Origin: Psoroptes ovis
Lineage: Eukaryota > Arthropoda > Arachnida > Sarcoptiformes > Psoroptidae
Direction of reading: 5' to 3'
Assembly: GCA_002943765.1 (NCBI GenBank)
Contig: PQWQ01000007.1
Location: 2,668,501-2,732,500, forward strand
DNA: 64,000 bases
Shown here: piece by piece, positions 45,288-57,067 of the stretch
Position numbering within the stretch: position 1 is the stretch's first letter
Layout: each line of letters opens with the position of its first letter
Notes under the pieces: generated by a model
The model's input: only the letters and a program-made list of their open reading frames with translations
What the model was told of the DNA's origin: nothing
The model's database searches: none
Translations under genes and position numbers: made by a program

Positions 45288-46111
45288 GTATGATAGAATT
45301 GTATGCGGGTTAGATTTGTGATTAAACATTGTGTTTTAATGCCAGGGGAGAACCCAGATCTGGTCAAGAAAAAGACCAAATTTATGATTTGGTCAAAGTT
45401 ATCAAATAGGAATTGAAGGATTTGGTCACGTTTACTTTGGTGAAGTAACAATTATGAATCATTGAAAAGCTATACACATTTATCCATATTGTTCTGCAAT
45501 GTTCATTCATTGTAATGCTTGCATTGTTTGTATAATGTTTATTATTCATATCTGAATATGAATAAATACAAGGTATAACATACGATTATCACGAATATAA
45601 AAAAATATATAGAAATACATGCAATTGCAATAATGATAATGCAAGAATTTCAATCGTTTTAATCGTCATTCAACAGCTGATTCGTTATTTCGTTTTTTGT
45701 TTGACCATTCGGTGGACAATAGTGGACACACAATCGTATATTAACGGCATTTCTATCAATTCTACCAAATTACTCCAAAATTGTAAGCCATATTCATTCA
45801 TTAATTTTTCCAAAAATTGATTTGATTTATTTTTTGCGAAAATAGTTGAGATAATTCAAGGTAAACTTGTTTTTTTTCTCTAACCATGATTCAATTGATT
45901 TAATCTTTGTAATTGATTGAATTATTAATTGTTTCAAATTGATTGATTCAAAGATTTTTTTTTTTTTTTTTTTGCATTTTTTCTCTAGTTTCTGCATCGA
46001 TCATTTTCTTAGAAAAACAGACTTTTACAAAAATATAAAATAAAACTTGTGAAAGATTTCAATTTCATTCATAAAATTGCTGCCTAAAATCAAACTCAGA
46101 AACTTATTCGT
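45288..46111. other. Spacer with a 19-nt poly-T tract
   Basis: AT-rich sequence upstream of AIFM3, with an uninterrupted poly-T at 45955-45973 and the tRNA 5' flank at the left. No gene seen; frames on the minus strand are short and of low complexity. Confidence 0.45.
45955..45973. repeat. Poly-T tract (19 nt)
   Basis: Nineteen uninterrupted T, seen directly, 139 bp upstream of the AIFM3 start. Probably in the promoter or 5' UTR region; length polymorphism is likely. Confidence 0.9.
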
Positions 46112-48165
46112 ATGTCTTCAGAAATTATTGAACAAAATGTTGGTAAAATTGATGATTTACAAATCAATGAGTATGTTCATATTTCAATATTCATTCATCA
46201 TAAAATGATATTTATTTTCATCTTTAATTATCATTAGAAAAAAAGTTGTACGAATCGAAAATGTAGGCATAATATTATATCGTAAATCTGAAACTGAAGT
46301 CATAGCATTTGGTAATAAGTGTTCACATTATGGTGCACCATTGATCAATGGTATTAACCAATGATTTATTTTGAGATTGATTTTACTGGTTTTATTATTG
46401 TTTTTGCATTGTTACATTTTTGACAGGTGTAATTTTCGGCAATCTTGCAATATGTCCTTGGCATGGTGCTTGTTTCAATATAAATACTGGTGATATTGAA
46501 GAATTTCCCGGTTGTAATAATATACCGACATTTAATGTACGAATCAATGATGATAATGATATTATTATTAGTGAAAAGAAAGAAAAATTTACGCCATCAA
46601 TTATGAAAGTATGGTCACCAAGCACACAATTATCATCGATTATTGATCAAGAAACAATAATTGTTATTGGTGGTGGACCGGCCGGTTTTCAATGTATCGA
46701 TACATTACGTTTAGAATGTAATTTTGATGGACGCATCATACTTGTGTCGGATGAAGATTCAATACCATATGATCGCACCAAATTAAGCAAAGTATGAGCT
46801 CAACTCATATTTTTGGAAAAAATAATTCATCTATTTTGTTTTCTTGTAGAATTTAGCGAGTAAAATCGAAAATATTGTCTTACGTAATGCAGAATATTAT
46901 CGACAAACACAAATTGAATTAAAATTGCAAACAAAATGTGAAAAAATCGATACAAATGAACAAAATTGTCATCTAAGCGATGGAAGTATTATACGTTATG
47001 ATAAAATTTTTATTGCTACTGGCTCAAGGTAAGGTGCATATCATTCGATTTATAAAGACTATGTCATTTTTTTCTCTCATCGATCGATCATAGACCACGA
47101 AAATATTCAACAAAAGTCTTTGAATTGAATCAAAATATTGAGAACATTTTCTATCTACGTACTTATCATGATGCAAACAATATACATAACCAAATACAAG
47201 ATAAGAATATTGTGCTCATTGGGTCATCATTTATTGGTAATTTATTTCAAATTTCAATCGAAAGTGTGTCCATTAATTTTCATTTTTTTACCTTCATCAA
47301 GTAATTGAAATCGCATGTTCCATCATAAAATTGGCCAAATCAATAACAATATTAAGTCGTACTGATGTACCATTTGCACGTTCATTAGGAAAACAAATTG
47401 GTCAGGCAATCAAAAATGTATTATTATCGAAAAATATCAAATTTATATCGACAGGATCAAGTGAATTAGAGTTTGAATTAGACAATAATTCAAAACGTTT
47501 GATTCGTATACGATCTAAAGATCAATTATTTGATGATATTCATTGTGATATATGTGTTATCGGTATTGGCAGTATACCGAATACAGAATTTATTTCGCAC
47601 ACAAATATTGAATTATCCGATAAAAATTTTATTATTGTCAATGAAAATTTCCAAACATCAGTTAGTAATATTTATGCTGGTGGTGATGTTTGTTTTTATC
47701 CTAATCCTGTATTCGATAATAAAATGATGAATATTGCACATTGGCAAACAGCACAAGCACATGGACGACAAGCAGCATTAGCGATGATGGGTCAATTAAA
47801 ATCCATTAATGAACGTTTCCGTTCGGTAACATTTTTTTGGTCAGCAATATTTGGCAAAGGTATACGTTTTGCAGGCATTGTTGGTAATGATCCAGATAAT
47901 TGCATTATTGATGGTGAATTGGACCAGTTACAATTTGTTGCATATTATTTGCAAAATGATTTGGTTGTTGGTGTTGCAACAATTGGACGTGATCCATTAG
48001 CATCGGCATTTGCTGCATTACTTAGAGATAATAAAAAATTAACCAAACTAGAAATTGAGTAAGTTTTTTTTTGAATGAATTATTTAAATTGAATATCTGT
48101 TTTTAAATTTCCGAAAAAAAACCAGATCAGATCCAAACGCATGGTTTGAAAATTATTTCTCTTGA
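46112..48165 (+). CDS. AIFM3: Apoptosis-inducing factor 3 (Rieske-type AIF-like oxidoreductase)
   Basis: Seven exons, 46112-46170, 46238-46350, 46427-46791, 46850-47028, 47094-47236, 47302-48058 and 48126-48165, join in phase to 551 aa. A Rieske [2Fe-2S] domain comes first: Cys48, His50, Cys67 and His70 in CSH..CPWH. A pyridine-nucleotide disulfide oxidoreductase fold follows: FAD motif VIGGGPAG at about 137-144, an NAD-binding GSSFI segment, and NIYAGGDVCFYP closing the FAD site. AIFM3 couples NADH-linked flavin chemistry to the iron-sulfur cluster; overexpressed AIFM3 can trigger apoptosis in vertebrates. Odd point: at the exon 5-6 join the third glycine of the NAD-binding motif becomes Val (SSFIVIE). 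No clear mitochondrial presequence. The 3' end lies about 255 bp from the next gene. Confidence 0.9.
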
Positions 48166-48420
48166 TTATTACCAACACTTTGATTATTTGAACATTATAA
48201 TTTGATTTTGACGAAAAATTCCTATGAAACACAATTGATAGCTCTTTGCAATAATTTTAAATGATAATTTAAATAAAAAATGATTGAATTAGAAATTTTG
48301 AAATGATGAATTTTGAATTTCATTTAAATTTATGCGTATCGATTATTTCGTTCATCATTTTTGGTAAAATCATTGGTCACATGTTTTTGATTTGATTTTT
48401 TCAAATTCAATTTTTAAATT

Positions 48421-48846
48421 ATGAAATTATCATTCATTCTACAATCATTTCGTCGTGAATTTATCGGTCCAATACCGAAACATAAAGGCAATGTTTTAAT
48501 TGGGTAATTTGTTTGCATTTTGCTTATTTTTCGTTTCGCATTTGTAATTTAATCACGATTTTTTTCTTGCTCAAGACGAAAACGTTTTGTGCCTCCAGTT
48601 ACGTTGGGAAAAAAATTAGGCCTTATTCAAGAATTGATTTATGAAGAAGAAGTGATGAAATATCTAAGTCATCCGTACATAAATGAAACACAAGAATCTA
48701 AATATTTAGAATCAATGAATATGGAAAAGCCGAAATATTGGGATGATTTTACTCGTATGACAATTGAAGAACCATTAAAACAGAAATATTCAGCCGATTA
48801 TCTATCGAAATTGAATGTATGTCGGTCATTTGAGGAAGAAGATTGA
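48421..48846 (+). CDS. MRPL57: Mitochondrial large-subunit ribosomal protein mL63
   Basis: Two exons, 48421-48503 and 48576-48846, joined across a 72-bp intron (GTAATT..TTGCTCAAG), give 117 aa. The overall plan follows mL63 (MRP63): a short basic N-terminus, a conserved G-(R/K)-x-RF-V turn, helical EEEVMKYLSHPYINETQES matching the animal pattern with PYxxxEQE, and a C-terminal SADYLSKLNV segment matching ADxLxxLNV. Length is also right. The N-terminus is basic and hydrophobic (MKLSFILQSFRREF), as expected for mitochondrial import. Identification rests on motif order and length. Confidence 0.75.
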
Positions 48847-49214
48847 AAAAATAAAAGTGAAATGGAGGCAAAAATTATTTCATTCAATTGTTACTGATTT
48901 GTATACAAATTTAGTCAATATTATAAAATAAAAATCATTTGATTTTGATTTTGCTCGTTTGTTTAAAATTGTTTCTTCATGTCGATGTCGATGCTATCCA
49001 GGTCATGTTCCAAGGCTCCTATTTTATTTTTCAATCCTTGAATCAAATTGAAATGATCCAAAATACCAAATTAAAACTAAATTAATTTTGATTTTGATTT
49101 TCAAATCAGAAAAGATTGTTTCATAAAGAACGTATTCAAATAAAAACAATGCTTTTTCTTGATTTATATTTCTGCAAAAATTATATCGAAATACAATTAA
49201 ATTAATTTCGAGAA
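48847..49214. other. Short intergenic region
   Basis: 368 bp between two plus-strand genes. An AATAAA follows the mL63 stop by about 6 bp, a likely polyadenylation signal. No other feature seen. Confidence 0.45.
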
Positions 49215-51053
49215 ATGGACATGATTAAATTTGATATTGAAGCATACTGGAAATCAATAATTTATTCAATAATAGGTATTTTAACAATTTATTGTAGTTT
49301 TTTGTTTATAAGGTAAGTCTTGAAAGTTTAATTCAAAATATAATGTCATCAAAAATCATTTCAAATTCACATTATTCACAATAGGCCATGGATAATGATC
49401 ACTGTTGAATGTTGGTTTTGTATGACGAAATCTCGTATCAAATACAAATATTATAATCGATGGTTTTGTATCAATTGTCAACAATATAATGGTTTCAATA
49501 GCATTGATGGTTCCTATAATTGTCCAGTGTTTAGAATGCAACAGCAAAAACGACAAAATAATTTGAAATATTGTGCTAATTCTATTCAAAATCATAATGC
49601 ATTCAGATATGAACAATATAAATTATGTGATAATTGTAATAAGTATGAGACAATAAAATTACATATGAAAAGTGAGTTTCAGCCAATTAATGATGAAAAA
49701 TTTATGCAAGAATATCAAAAGTTTCAGAAAAATTTAGAATTAATGTATCCTATTTGTGATGAATGTAAACAACTCGTGAAGAAATTGATTAAAGATGATA
49801 ATGAATCGCTGAAACATTCTAAAATGCTCGCCAATTCAGTACCAACGGTGACCAAATTGTCATTGAATCGAAAAAAATTTAATGCAAAACAAATTTTATC
49901 GTATTCAATGATAAATCTTGTAACGATTTCACTATTATTCATATTTTTGTATTGGAATCAGCAAAAATTATCCTCAAATTCAGATGATTCTACTAATAAT
50001 TATGATAATTATTATTATTATGTGATTTTCCTTGGATTTTCTCTCTGTTTTCCTTTATTGAATTTTGAATCCATGTATTTACAATCCAAGAACAATATTA
50101 ACCACATCATTATTTGTTTGATACAATTATGCTCATGGTTATTATTATTGACAAATTATCAATATGATCATTATCATTTATTATCATTTAATGAAATCGA
50201 TGACTTAATAAGATTACAATTTTATATAATTTCGATATTGATTTGCATATATCTACTGAAATTCGTATTTTTTGCCCATAAATTACAAAATTTTAATATG
50301 AATGAACATGAAAATGCTAATATATCCACAGCCAAGTCTACAAGCAATCAGCCCAAATCTACTGATAATTATAATGAAAAACATCGATACGTTCAAGAAC
50401 ACATTAAAGATTTAACGATTTCATCAACGAATCCCAAAGCTAATTTAATGGACACCGAGTTCAATATATTTGCCTTCACTCAATTTAATCTCAAAAACAA
50501 TAGTAAAATCAATTATCAATTGAATGATTTTTGGAAATCTGGCCAAACAACGATGACAAAAATGATTAATTTTCAATATTTTAATGAACCAAATACTTAT
50601 AATGAAGATAATTATAATCAAAATGATCACAATTCATGTAGAGCAACAAAATCAAATTCGCTGAATATGAATAATGATTATTACAATAATAATCAGCCTA
50701 GAATACTCAATTATTATATTGAATCAATAGAATCTACTGATTATAATGATAATAATAGTAAAAATGATGGGAAAAATAACATAAATTGTGAGTGTAATTG
50801 CAGCACCATGAATCATCAATCAAAATTATGTGAAAAATTAGCCACAACATTTTTATTGATATTCACAATGATTATTGTTTTATTAATGATTGTCATATTA
50901 TCATTACCAGCAGCTTCGATAATGTCAACAACATCGTTAATGAATATTAATTATGAATTCAATGATAATTATTTTGGATTGAAATTTTATTATCCTAATT
51001 TTTCTTCAATCGCAACCGCCAAACCATTTCATACAATTACACCGATGACATAA
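49215..51053 (+). CDS. TMEM201: TMEM201/SAMP1 homologue (inner nuclear membrane protein)
   Basis: Two exons, 49215-49312 and 49385-51053, joined across a 72-bp intron (AG|GTAAGT..CACAATAG), give 588 aa. An N-terminal membrane segment (SIIYSIIGILTIYCSFLFI) is followed by the Ima1 N-terminal zinc-binding domain: VECWFCMTKS, RWFCINCQQYNGF, then CDNC and CDEC pairs. Four more hydrophobic segments lie in the middle, with a Gln/Asn/Ser-rich nucleoplasmic or lumenal linker and a last helix near FLLIFTMIIVLLMIVILSLP. SAMP1 links the nuclear envelope to microtubules and the lamina. The Ima1 pattern is a strong match; the Asn-rich linker is lineage-specific. Confidence 0.88.
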
Positions 51054-52189
51054 TCATCGAATCTCGAATCGTAATTTTCATATTTTGTCAACATTTATTC
51101 TTAATATATTTTCATTGATTCACTGCATTTAATTGTAAAATTTGCTTATTTCTCTAAATAATTCTCTAATTAATTTGTATAGCTATTAATAAATTAGATA
51201 AACCAAAATTTGTGAGATAATTTATTTTAAAAAAATGAAATATTTATATTCAAATCCTTGGTTTGCTATTGAACCAGGGTGCTTGAATATCATTTTTAAT
51301 AACCATAAACATGTTGATTGAACGTTTATGGCTCTAGTTAGTCTGTGTCATGACCCAAACATGATTAAGACAAAACTTAGTCTTCCTGGTCTCTTCACAA
51401 ATACCAGGACGCAATTTGCCACTCTCCAACATCAAAATTACGTAACATTTCTCCATGAAAAAAAAATTCATTTGTTCCAGAAACACACATATGTTTCGGC
51501 TATTTTTCAAATGTTTTGGATCAAACAAACGAAACAAAATGAATTGAGAGAAAAGCGCTCATCGTGCTTGTGCCAATTGCTTTTGCTTTTGGGAAAAACC
51601 CATGCCAAAATTTTTTGAAATTTGTTTTCGGTTTTTGGGGTTCTCGTTTGCTGAATTCCCCTACAACAAACGCATCAAAGGTGTGGACAAGTCCTTTTCA
51701 ATAGCACCAGTTTGGGGCCAGCCATAAAAAAACTAGCAGAATATTTATCCGCGCCATTTATTGAAAATGTTGCGCTCGTTCCATTCAGCTAAAATGACTC
51801 TTGGATTCAAAAACGAACCAAATTTTGTGTGCCATTGTTCTTGAATGAATTCATTCAACAACAAAATTCATTGTTTACATCCATAATAATTTGAAAATTG
51901 AAAACAAAACGATTAAACTTGAAATCTTCGAAATGTTTTGAATAATATTGCAAAGAAGATTAAGATTCAAATCACCTTAATGTGTTCAATTTTTTTCGAT
52001 TTTTATTTTTGGATCAAATAAATTTGATCAATTTTTTCTTCGAACTTCGATGCATCTTTGAAACTTACTAAATTCAACGATATACAGATCAAAAATCAAC
52101 GAAATTTTGATTTTGAACAACAAAAAATTTCAGTTTGATTATTGAGAAACGCGCACACAACAGAAGACATATCCATAATAGTAACAACA
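51054..52189. other. Spacer before flotillin-2 with small inverted repeats
   Basis: No gene is supported. The segment 51300-51800 is less AT-rich than its surroundings and contains two short perfect inverted repeats (51303-51331 and 51384-51409). No element family was recognised. Confidence 0.4.
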
Positions 52190-55100
52190 ATGGGAAATAT
52201 CAATACGGTTGGACCGAATGAAGCATTGATTGTATCTGGTATGTCATTTTTTCAAATATTTAGTTTTGAAGTGAAAAATTTTGATTTTATTAAATGAATC
52301 GAAATAATTGAATAAATTTTGAAATTTTTGAACATTGAAAAATTAAGAAATTTTTGAAAGAAATTGTGCAATTATTATTTTTTGAATGAGAACATAATAA
52401 TGATGATGAATGTGTAATGATGATAATGATGAGATATGAGAACGCAGATATTGTTAGCTTATTCTTTTTTTCTACTAATTTAAATTATGATACAACAGAT
52501 AACAGTAAGACATGTATTTTTGAGAATAAATGATTTAGTTAAATAATAAATAAATGAATAAAAATAAACAAAAAGAATGCATTAAGTGTAAGGCCGGCTT
52601 ATGATTGAAAAAAAACATACAGTTCGTATTTTCATTTATCTTGTCCATATTTGTAAGAAACCATGGTATTCAGATTGTAAGCAATGTTTGAGGGTATTCA
52701 ATTTAATTCAAATTATCATTACCTTGATGTCCAGCATCAGTATCAAATTTGGGTTGTTCATATTTTGGTTCTTCGTATTTTGGCTGTTCATCATAACCTC
52801 CGGCTAAACCGCCACCGCCATAACCACCATAGCTACTGTCGCCGCCATAACCGCCACCATAACTTGGTATATAAGTATCATCATATCCACCATATGATCC
52901 GCCATATGATCCACCATATGATGAACCGTATGATTGTTTGTATTTTTTCTTATGGCATGGATTGATCATTAAAATCTCACCATTTTTCTGTTTCTTATCA
53001 GAACCTCTGTATAGTAATTGTGGTGGACAGCCATCTTCGCCGCCAATGATCATGATATCACCACCTTTTTTTTGACCACCGGCATCAACAATATCATTGA
53101 TGATTGTCAAATAGACCAATACGATAGCCATTGATAATAATGAATAGTTGAAAATTTTTGACATTTTTATTTTTTGGTTTGATTTGGTTGTTTTTTCTTG
53201 AAAACAAAAAAGTATCGTTGAAATTGAATGAATGAAGTGAATTATTTGAAAAAACACAAATGATTTGAATTGTGATTTTGAAATGAATGTTGGATCGAGT
53301 TTATATACGATTTTTGATATTCAAAATAAAGGATAGATATCCGAAAAATTCAGAAATTTTATCCATTTTACAGATTATTTGTTGTTCGATATTTGTTTTT
53401 CGGTACGGTAAATCACACACATAGAGAGACGAATTAGATACATTTTTTTGTTTGTTTGTTTTTCAAAGAGAAATTTGACAAGAAATATGGTAAAATATGG
53501 ATAGACAGATTGATAGATACCGATTATCGACAACCCGAAAAAAATTATAATGATAATGATTTGTTTTTTTTAAATGTCCATTTTCATTGAATTAGTCAGA
53601 TATTTCTGAAACAAATAACTAATCAATTTAAAATGAAATGAAATGAAAATGTTCAATGATCCATATCTAATCATGTATTATACATGGTGAATTATTGAAA
53701 ATGGTGATACAATAATAATAATAATGATATGATTTAAGAAATAAAAGTGAAAATTTTCGTTTTTCTTAGTGATAATCTTCAACAAAATTCATTGTTTTGA
53801 CAAAAAATGAAATAAAATTTAATTTAATTGATTAACAAATCAAGTTCGACAATCAATTCGTTCACTTGTTTGTTATCATATAATTAAATCTATCAATCTT
53901 ATTATTTCACACCAAATGAATTGAATGATAATAATGATATGTTTGCATGTGACATTTACAAAAGATTATAATGAGTTGCATTCAAAATTTTAATTAGTTT
54001 TTTAATTCTTGAATATTTTTTGATTTTTTTTTTTTTTGTTTCACAGGTGGATGTTGTAGATCTACAAAAAAAACTTATGTCGTTGGTGGTTGGTCATGGT
54101 CATGGTGGCTGTTATCCGATGTTCAAACGTAATTATGCATCCTTTCGCCTGATATTTTGCCATTAATTTTGTCCATTCACTCATTCTCTTTCCGATAGAA
54201 TCAGTTTAGAAGTAATGACATTAATGCCTAAATGTGAAAATGTTGAAACATCTGAAGGTGTTCAATTAACTGTATCTGGTGTAGCTCAATGTAAAATAAA
54301 GAATGAAAAAGAACAATTATCGATCGCTTGTGAGCAATTTCTCGGGAAAACTGTTGATTATATCAAAAGTATTCTACAACAAACATTAGAAGGTAATCTT
54401 CGATCGATTCTCGGTACAATGACTGTTGAAGAAATATATCGTGAACGTGATCAATTTGCATCATTAGTACGTGAAGTAGCATCATCAGAGTTAGAAAGAA
54501 TGGGTATAGAAATATTATCGTTCACGATTAAAGATGTTTATGATAATGTTAATTATTTGGAATCATTGGGCAAAGCTAAAATTGCTGAAATTAAACGCAA
54601 TGCAGCTGTTGGTGTTGCTAACGCTGAACGTGATGCAGGTATTAAAGAAGCTGAATGTCAAAAAGCAGCTATGGATGTTAAATATTCTGCAGATGCAAAA
54701 ATAGAAGATGCAACACGTGAATATTTAACACAAAAAGCAATGTTTGAAGCTGAAGTTAATGCAAAAAAAGCTGAAGCAAAATTAGCTTTCGATTTGAGGT
54801 CAACGCATCTACAACAGGAAATATCTAAACAACAAAAATTAGTCGAACTAATTGAACGAAAAAAATTAACCGAATTACAACAAAAGGAAATTGTTTTAGC
54901 TGAAAATGAAATGAAAACAAAAATTAATTTATTAGCGGATGCTCAATATTATGAAATATGCCAATTAACTGAAGGTAAAAAATATCAAACAATATCAGCA
55001 GCTGAAGCTGATTCTGAACGAATCAAGCTGATTGGTAAAGCTGAAATTGATGCAGCAGAAATACGTGGACGTGCTGAAGCACATTCCATGTTAATGAAAG

Positions 55101-55734
55101 CATCAGCACTGAAACAATTTGGTGATGCAGCCATTTTATCATTAACGTTAGAAAATTTACCGAAGGTAATTTTTTTTAATGTGTTATTTTTAATTGAATA
55201 ATGTTTAAATGTTCTAAAGAAAAAAATGCTATCGTAATGAATAAAATTTGTACTAAAATCGTTACGATAATTAGTCATTTTTGCTTCATTTTATCATTTT
55301 TTTTCGGTACAAAATGAAGCGAAAAAATGTCAATCAATCAATCAGTCAATTAAATTGTTTACAAACAAAAAATCAATTATTTCCATTTTTCAATTATAAT
55401 CATTGTTTCTTGAAATTTATCATTATTTTTTTCTTCTTCCATCCATCCGACAGATTGCAGCCGAAATTTCAGCACCATTATCGAAAACAGATGAAATTGT
55501 ACTGCTCAGTGGAGAAACAGGTAATCTGTCTAGGGTTGTATCACAAATTCCGGCTACCGTACATGCATTGACTGGTATCGATACTGCAAAGGTATTTTGT
55601 GTTTGATAAATAAACGAAAGTTATGATTTGAAAAATTTCATTTATTTTCTCGTAATCATCGAAAAATGTAGATTTTATCAAAAGTAACTGGTGGCAGCGT
55701 TGGTGGTGGTGGTCAAGCGGGTGCCGCACATTGA
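52190..55734 (+). CDS. FLOT2: Flotillin-2
   Basis: Five exons, 52190-52238, 54047-54128, 54199-55165, 55454-55591 and 55672-55734, join in phase to 432 aa, close to the usual 428. The N-terminus MGN with Gly2 suits N-myristoylation, and GGCC offers palmitoylation sites. An SPFH/band-7 domain follows: VVGGWSWSW, VETSEGVQLTVSGVAQ, EQFLGKTVDYIKSILQQTLEG, REVASSELERMGIEILSFTIKDVYD. A long charged coiled coil with EAE-type repeats (KIAEIK, VANAERDAGIKEAE, AEADSE) and a C-terminal GDAAIL..LSKTDEIVLLSGETG..IPATVHALTG come last. Flotillins form hetero-oligomeric scaffolds in detergent-resistant plasma-membrane domains. Its 1.8-kb first intron contains the gene at 52703. Confidence 0.95.
52703..53164 (-). 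CDS. Gly/Tyr-rich secreted (cuticle-type) protein, nested in a flotillin-2 intron
   Basis: A single-exon gene of 153 aa from ATG 53164, wholly inside intron 1 of the flotillin-2 gene and on the opposite strand. The longer upstream frame was rejected because ATG 53164 gives a clean signal peptide (MSKIFNYSLLSMAIVLVYL). After a short charged part comes a Gly/Tyr/Ser block (SYGGS repeated, YGGYGGGG) and a tail of KYEEPKYEQPKFD repeats. Composition resembles structural cuticle or glue proteins of arthropods; that role is inferred from composition only. A TATA box lies 136 bp upstream (53300-53307), fitting an abundant, inducible transcript. Confidence 0.72.
   Translation of the reverse strand: MSKIFNYSLLSMAIVLVYLTIINDIVDAGGQKKGGDIMIIGGEDGCPPQLLYRGSDKKQKNGEILMINPCHKKKYKQSYGSSYGGSYGGSYGGYDDTYIPSYGGGYGGDSSYGGYGGGGLAGGYDEQPKYEEPKYEQPKFDTDAGHQGNDNLN
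53300..53307 (-). promoter_or_regulatory. TATA box of the nested Gly/Tyr-rich gene
   Basis: TATATAAA on the minus strand, about 136 bp upstream of the ATG at 53164; the distance suits a TATA box with a short 5' UTR. Confidence 0.6.
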
Positions 55735-56386
55735 TCAAAATACTCTCTGATGATACTCAAATATCTATTTTTTTTAAATGACGAAAACCATCAAACCAAA
55801 AATTCTCATGTCTCTAGTCATTGATCTTCTGTCAAATATACATGTAAATGCTTATTCAAAGCAAAACAAAAAGTATTAAATTTTTGTCATTAATCCAAAA
55901 TATTTATTTATTTATTCATTGATTAATAATAATAATGATTATGATGATGATAATTGAAAATGAAAAGCAAAAAAAAAAAAAAAAAAAAAAATAGAAATGA
56001 AAATGAATCGTAATAATAATAATGAATGTTTGATTATTCGATATTATTGCCAGCCAAATACAAAGACAAAAGACCAATCAATCACTCAATTGATTAATTG
56101 ATTGAATTAGAAATCAATTAATCAGTCAGTCAGTTATTGATTCGTTGAGTTGAATCAATCAATAATTATATGATTCGATGATTGAATGATGATGATGATA
56201 TCGATGATGAACTCGATGATTTGACCGATAAAATGAGATATAAAATATTGATATTTTCATCTTGATCTTTTACATTGAATCCATATTTTTCCATATGGTA
56301 AATAATATCAATTTCAATGTCTTGAATAAGATTTTTTTAGAAGAAGAATTCAATTATTTGATTGATTGATAATTAAATATATGCTT
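55735..56386. other. 3' flank of flotillin-2 with a 23-nt poly-A tract
   Basis: 652 bp, AT-rich, between the convergent ends of flotillin-2 and the gene at 56387. A 23-nt uninterrupted A run lies at 55969-55991. Confidence 0.5.
55969..55991. repeat. Poly-A tract (23 nt)
   Basis: Twenty-three uninterrupted A, seen directly, about 235 bp past the flotillin-2 stop. It could be the tail of an old retroposed insertion, but no such sequence was recognised upstream. Confidence 0.9.
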
Positions 56387-57067
56387 CTAAAATCGATCAT
56401 TAATTATCTGATAATCAGACAATTTCGAATTATCATCAATGATTGCGTTGAAAATTTTTTGATTATTATTTAATTGTTGTTGTTGCACGTTATTATCATC
56501 GTTTTGTTTATCAATATTTACTTTTGTTTTATCATCTTTCCAACCAATAATGAAACCAGTTTGACAGATACGATATTCTTTTGATGATAATTCCATAATT
56601 GAATTTTCAAATGTTTTATCAATTTTTTCCGATAAATTTTTTAAATTATTATCATGATTATTTTGAGATGAACATAAATTTTCATTTGATAAATGTTTTT
56701 CAAACATTTCCATTATATCTTGTTTGATTTGTTTATGCTTATGTTTCAATTCAAACATTGTCGGAGGTAAATGTGGTTTTTCATATATAAATTCAATCAT
56801 ACGTTCTTTATAATTTTGATGATAATTTTCCAATATTGAATCAATTGTTGTTGTTGTTGTAGAATCAATTGATTCTGTTGATGATTTTTCCAATATTATT
56901 TGATGATGACCATGAAGATTATTATGACCAGACATCTGTCCATTATTTTCATTATTATCATTGAGATCATTTAAATCACGGGATCGTTGTTGATTGTTAT
57001 TGTCATTCATTGTTGTATCATTAAATTGACCACTATTATCATTCATTTGTTGTTTAATTATCCTCAT
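56387..57067 (-). CDS. Hypothetical Asn/Asp-rich protein, 226 aa
   Basis: A single frame from ATG 57067. The N-terminal 60 residues are Asn/Asp/Gln-rich, the centre has a charged helical stretch (NYHQNYKERMIEFIYEKPHLPPTMFELKHKHKQIKQDIMEMFEKH, written here only as a description of composition: Lys/Glu/His-rich), and the C-terminus has a short hydrophobic patch (YRICQTGFIIGW). No signal peptide or membrane helix. No family recognised. Length and uninterrupted frame in AT-rich DNA favour a real gene, but low-complexity frames can arise by chance. Confidence 0.45.
   Translation of the reverse strand: MRIIKQQMNDNSGQFNDTTMNDNNNQQRSRDLNDLNDNNENNGQMSGHNNLHGHHQIILEKSSTESIDSTTTTTIDSILENYHQNYKERMIEFIYEKPHLPPTMFELKHKHKQIKQDIMEMFEKHLSNENLCSSQNNHDNNLKNLSEKIDKTFENSIMELSSKEYRICQTGFIIGWKDDKTKVNIDKQNDDNNVQQQQLNNNQKIFNAIIDDNSKLSDYQIINDRF

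Noticed and set aside
55969..55991. Poly-A as the tail of a retroposed gene
   Set aside because: No retrocopy sequence or target-site duplication was visible next to it.
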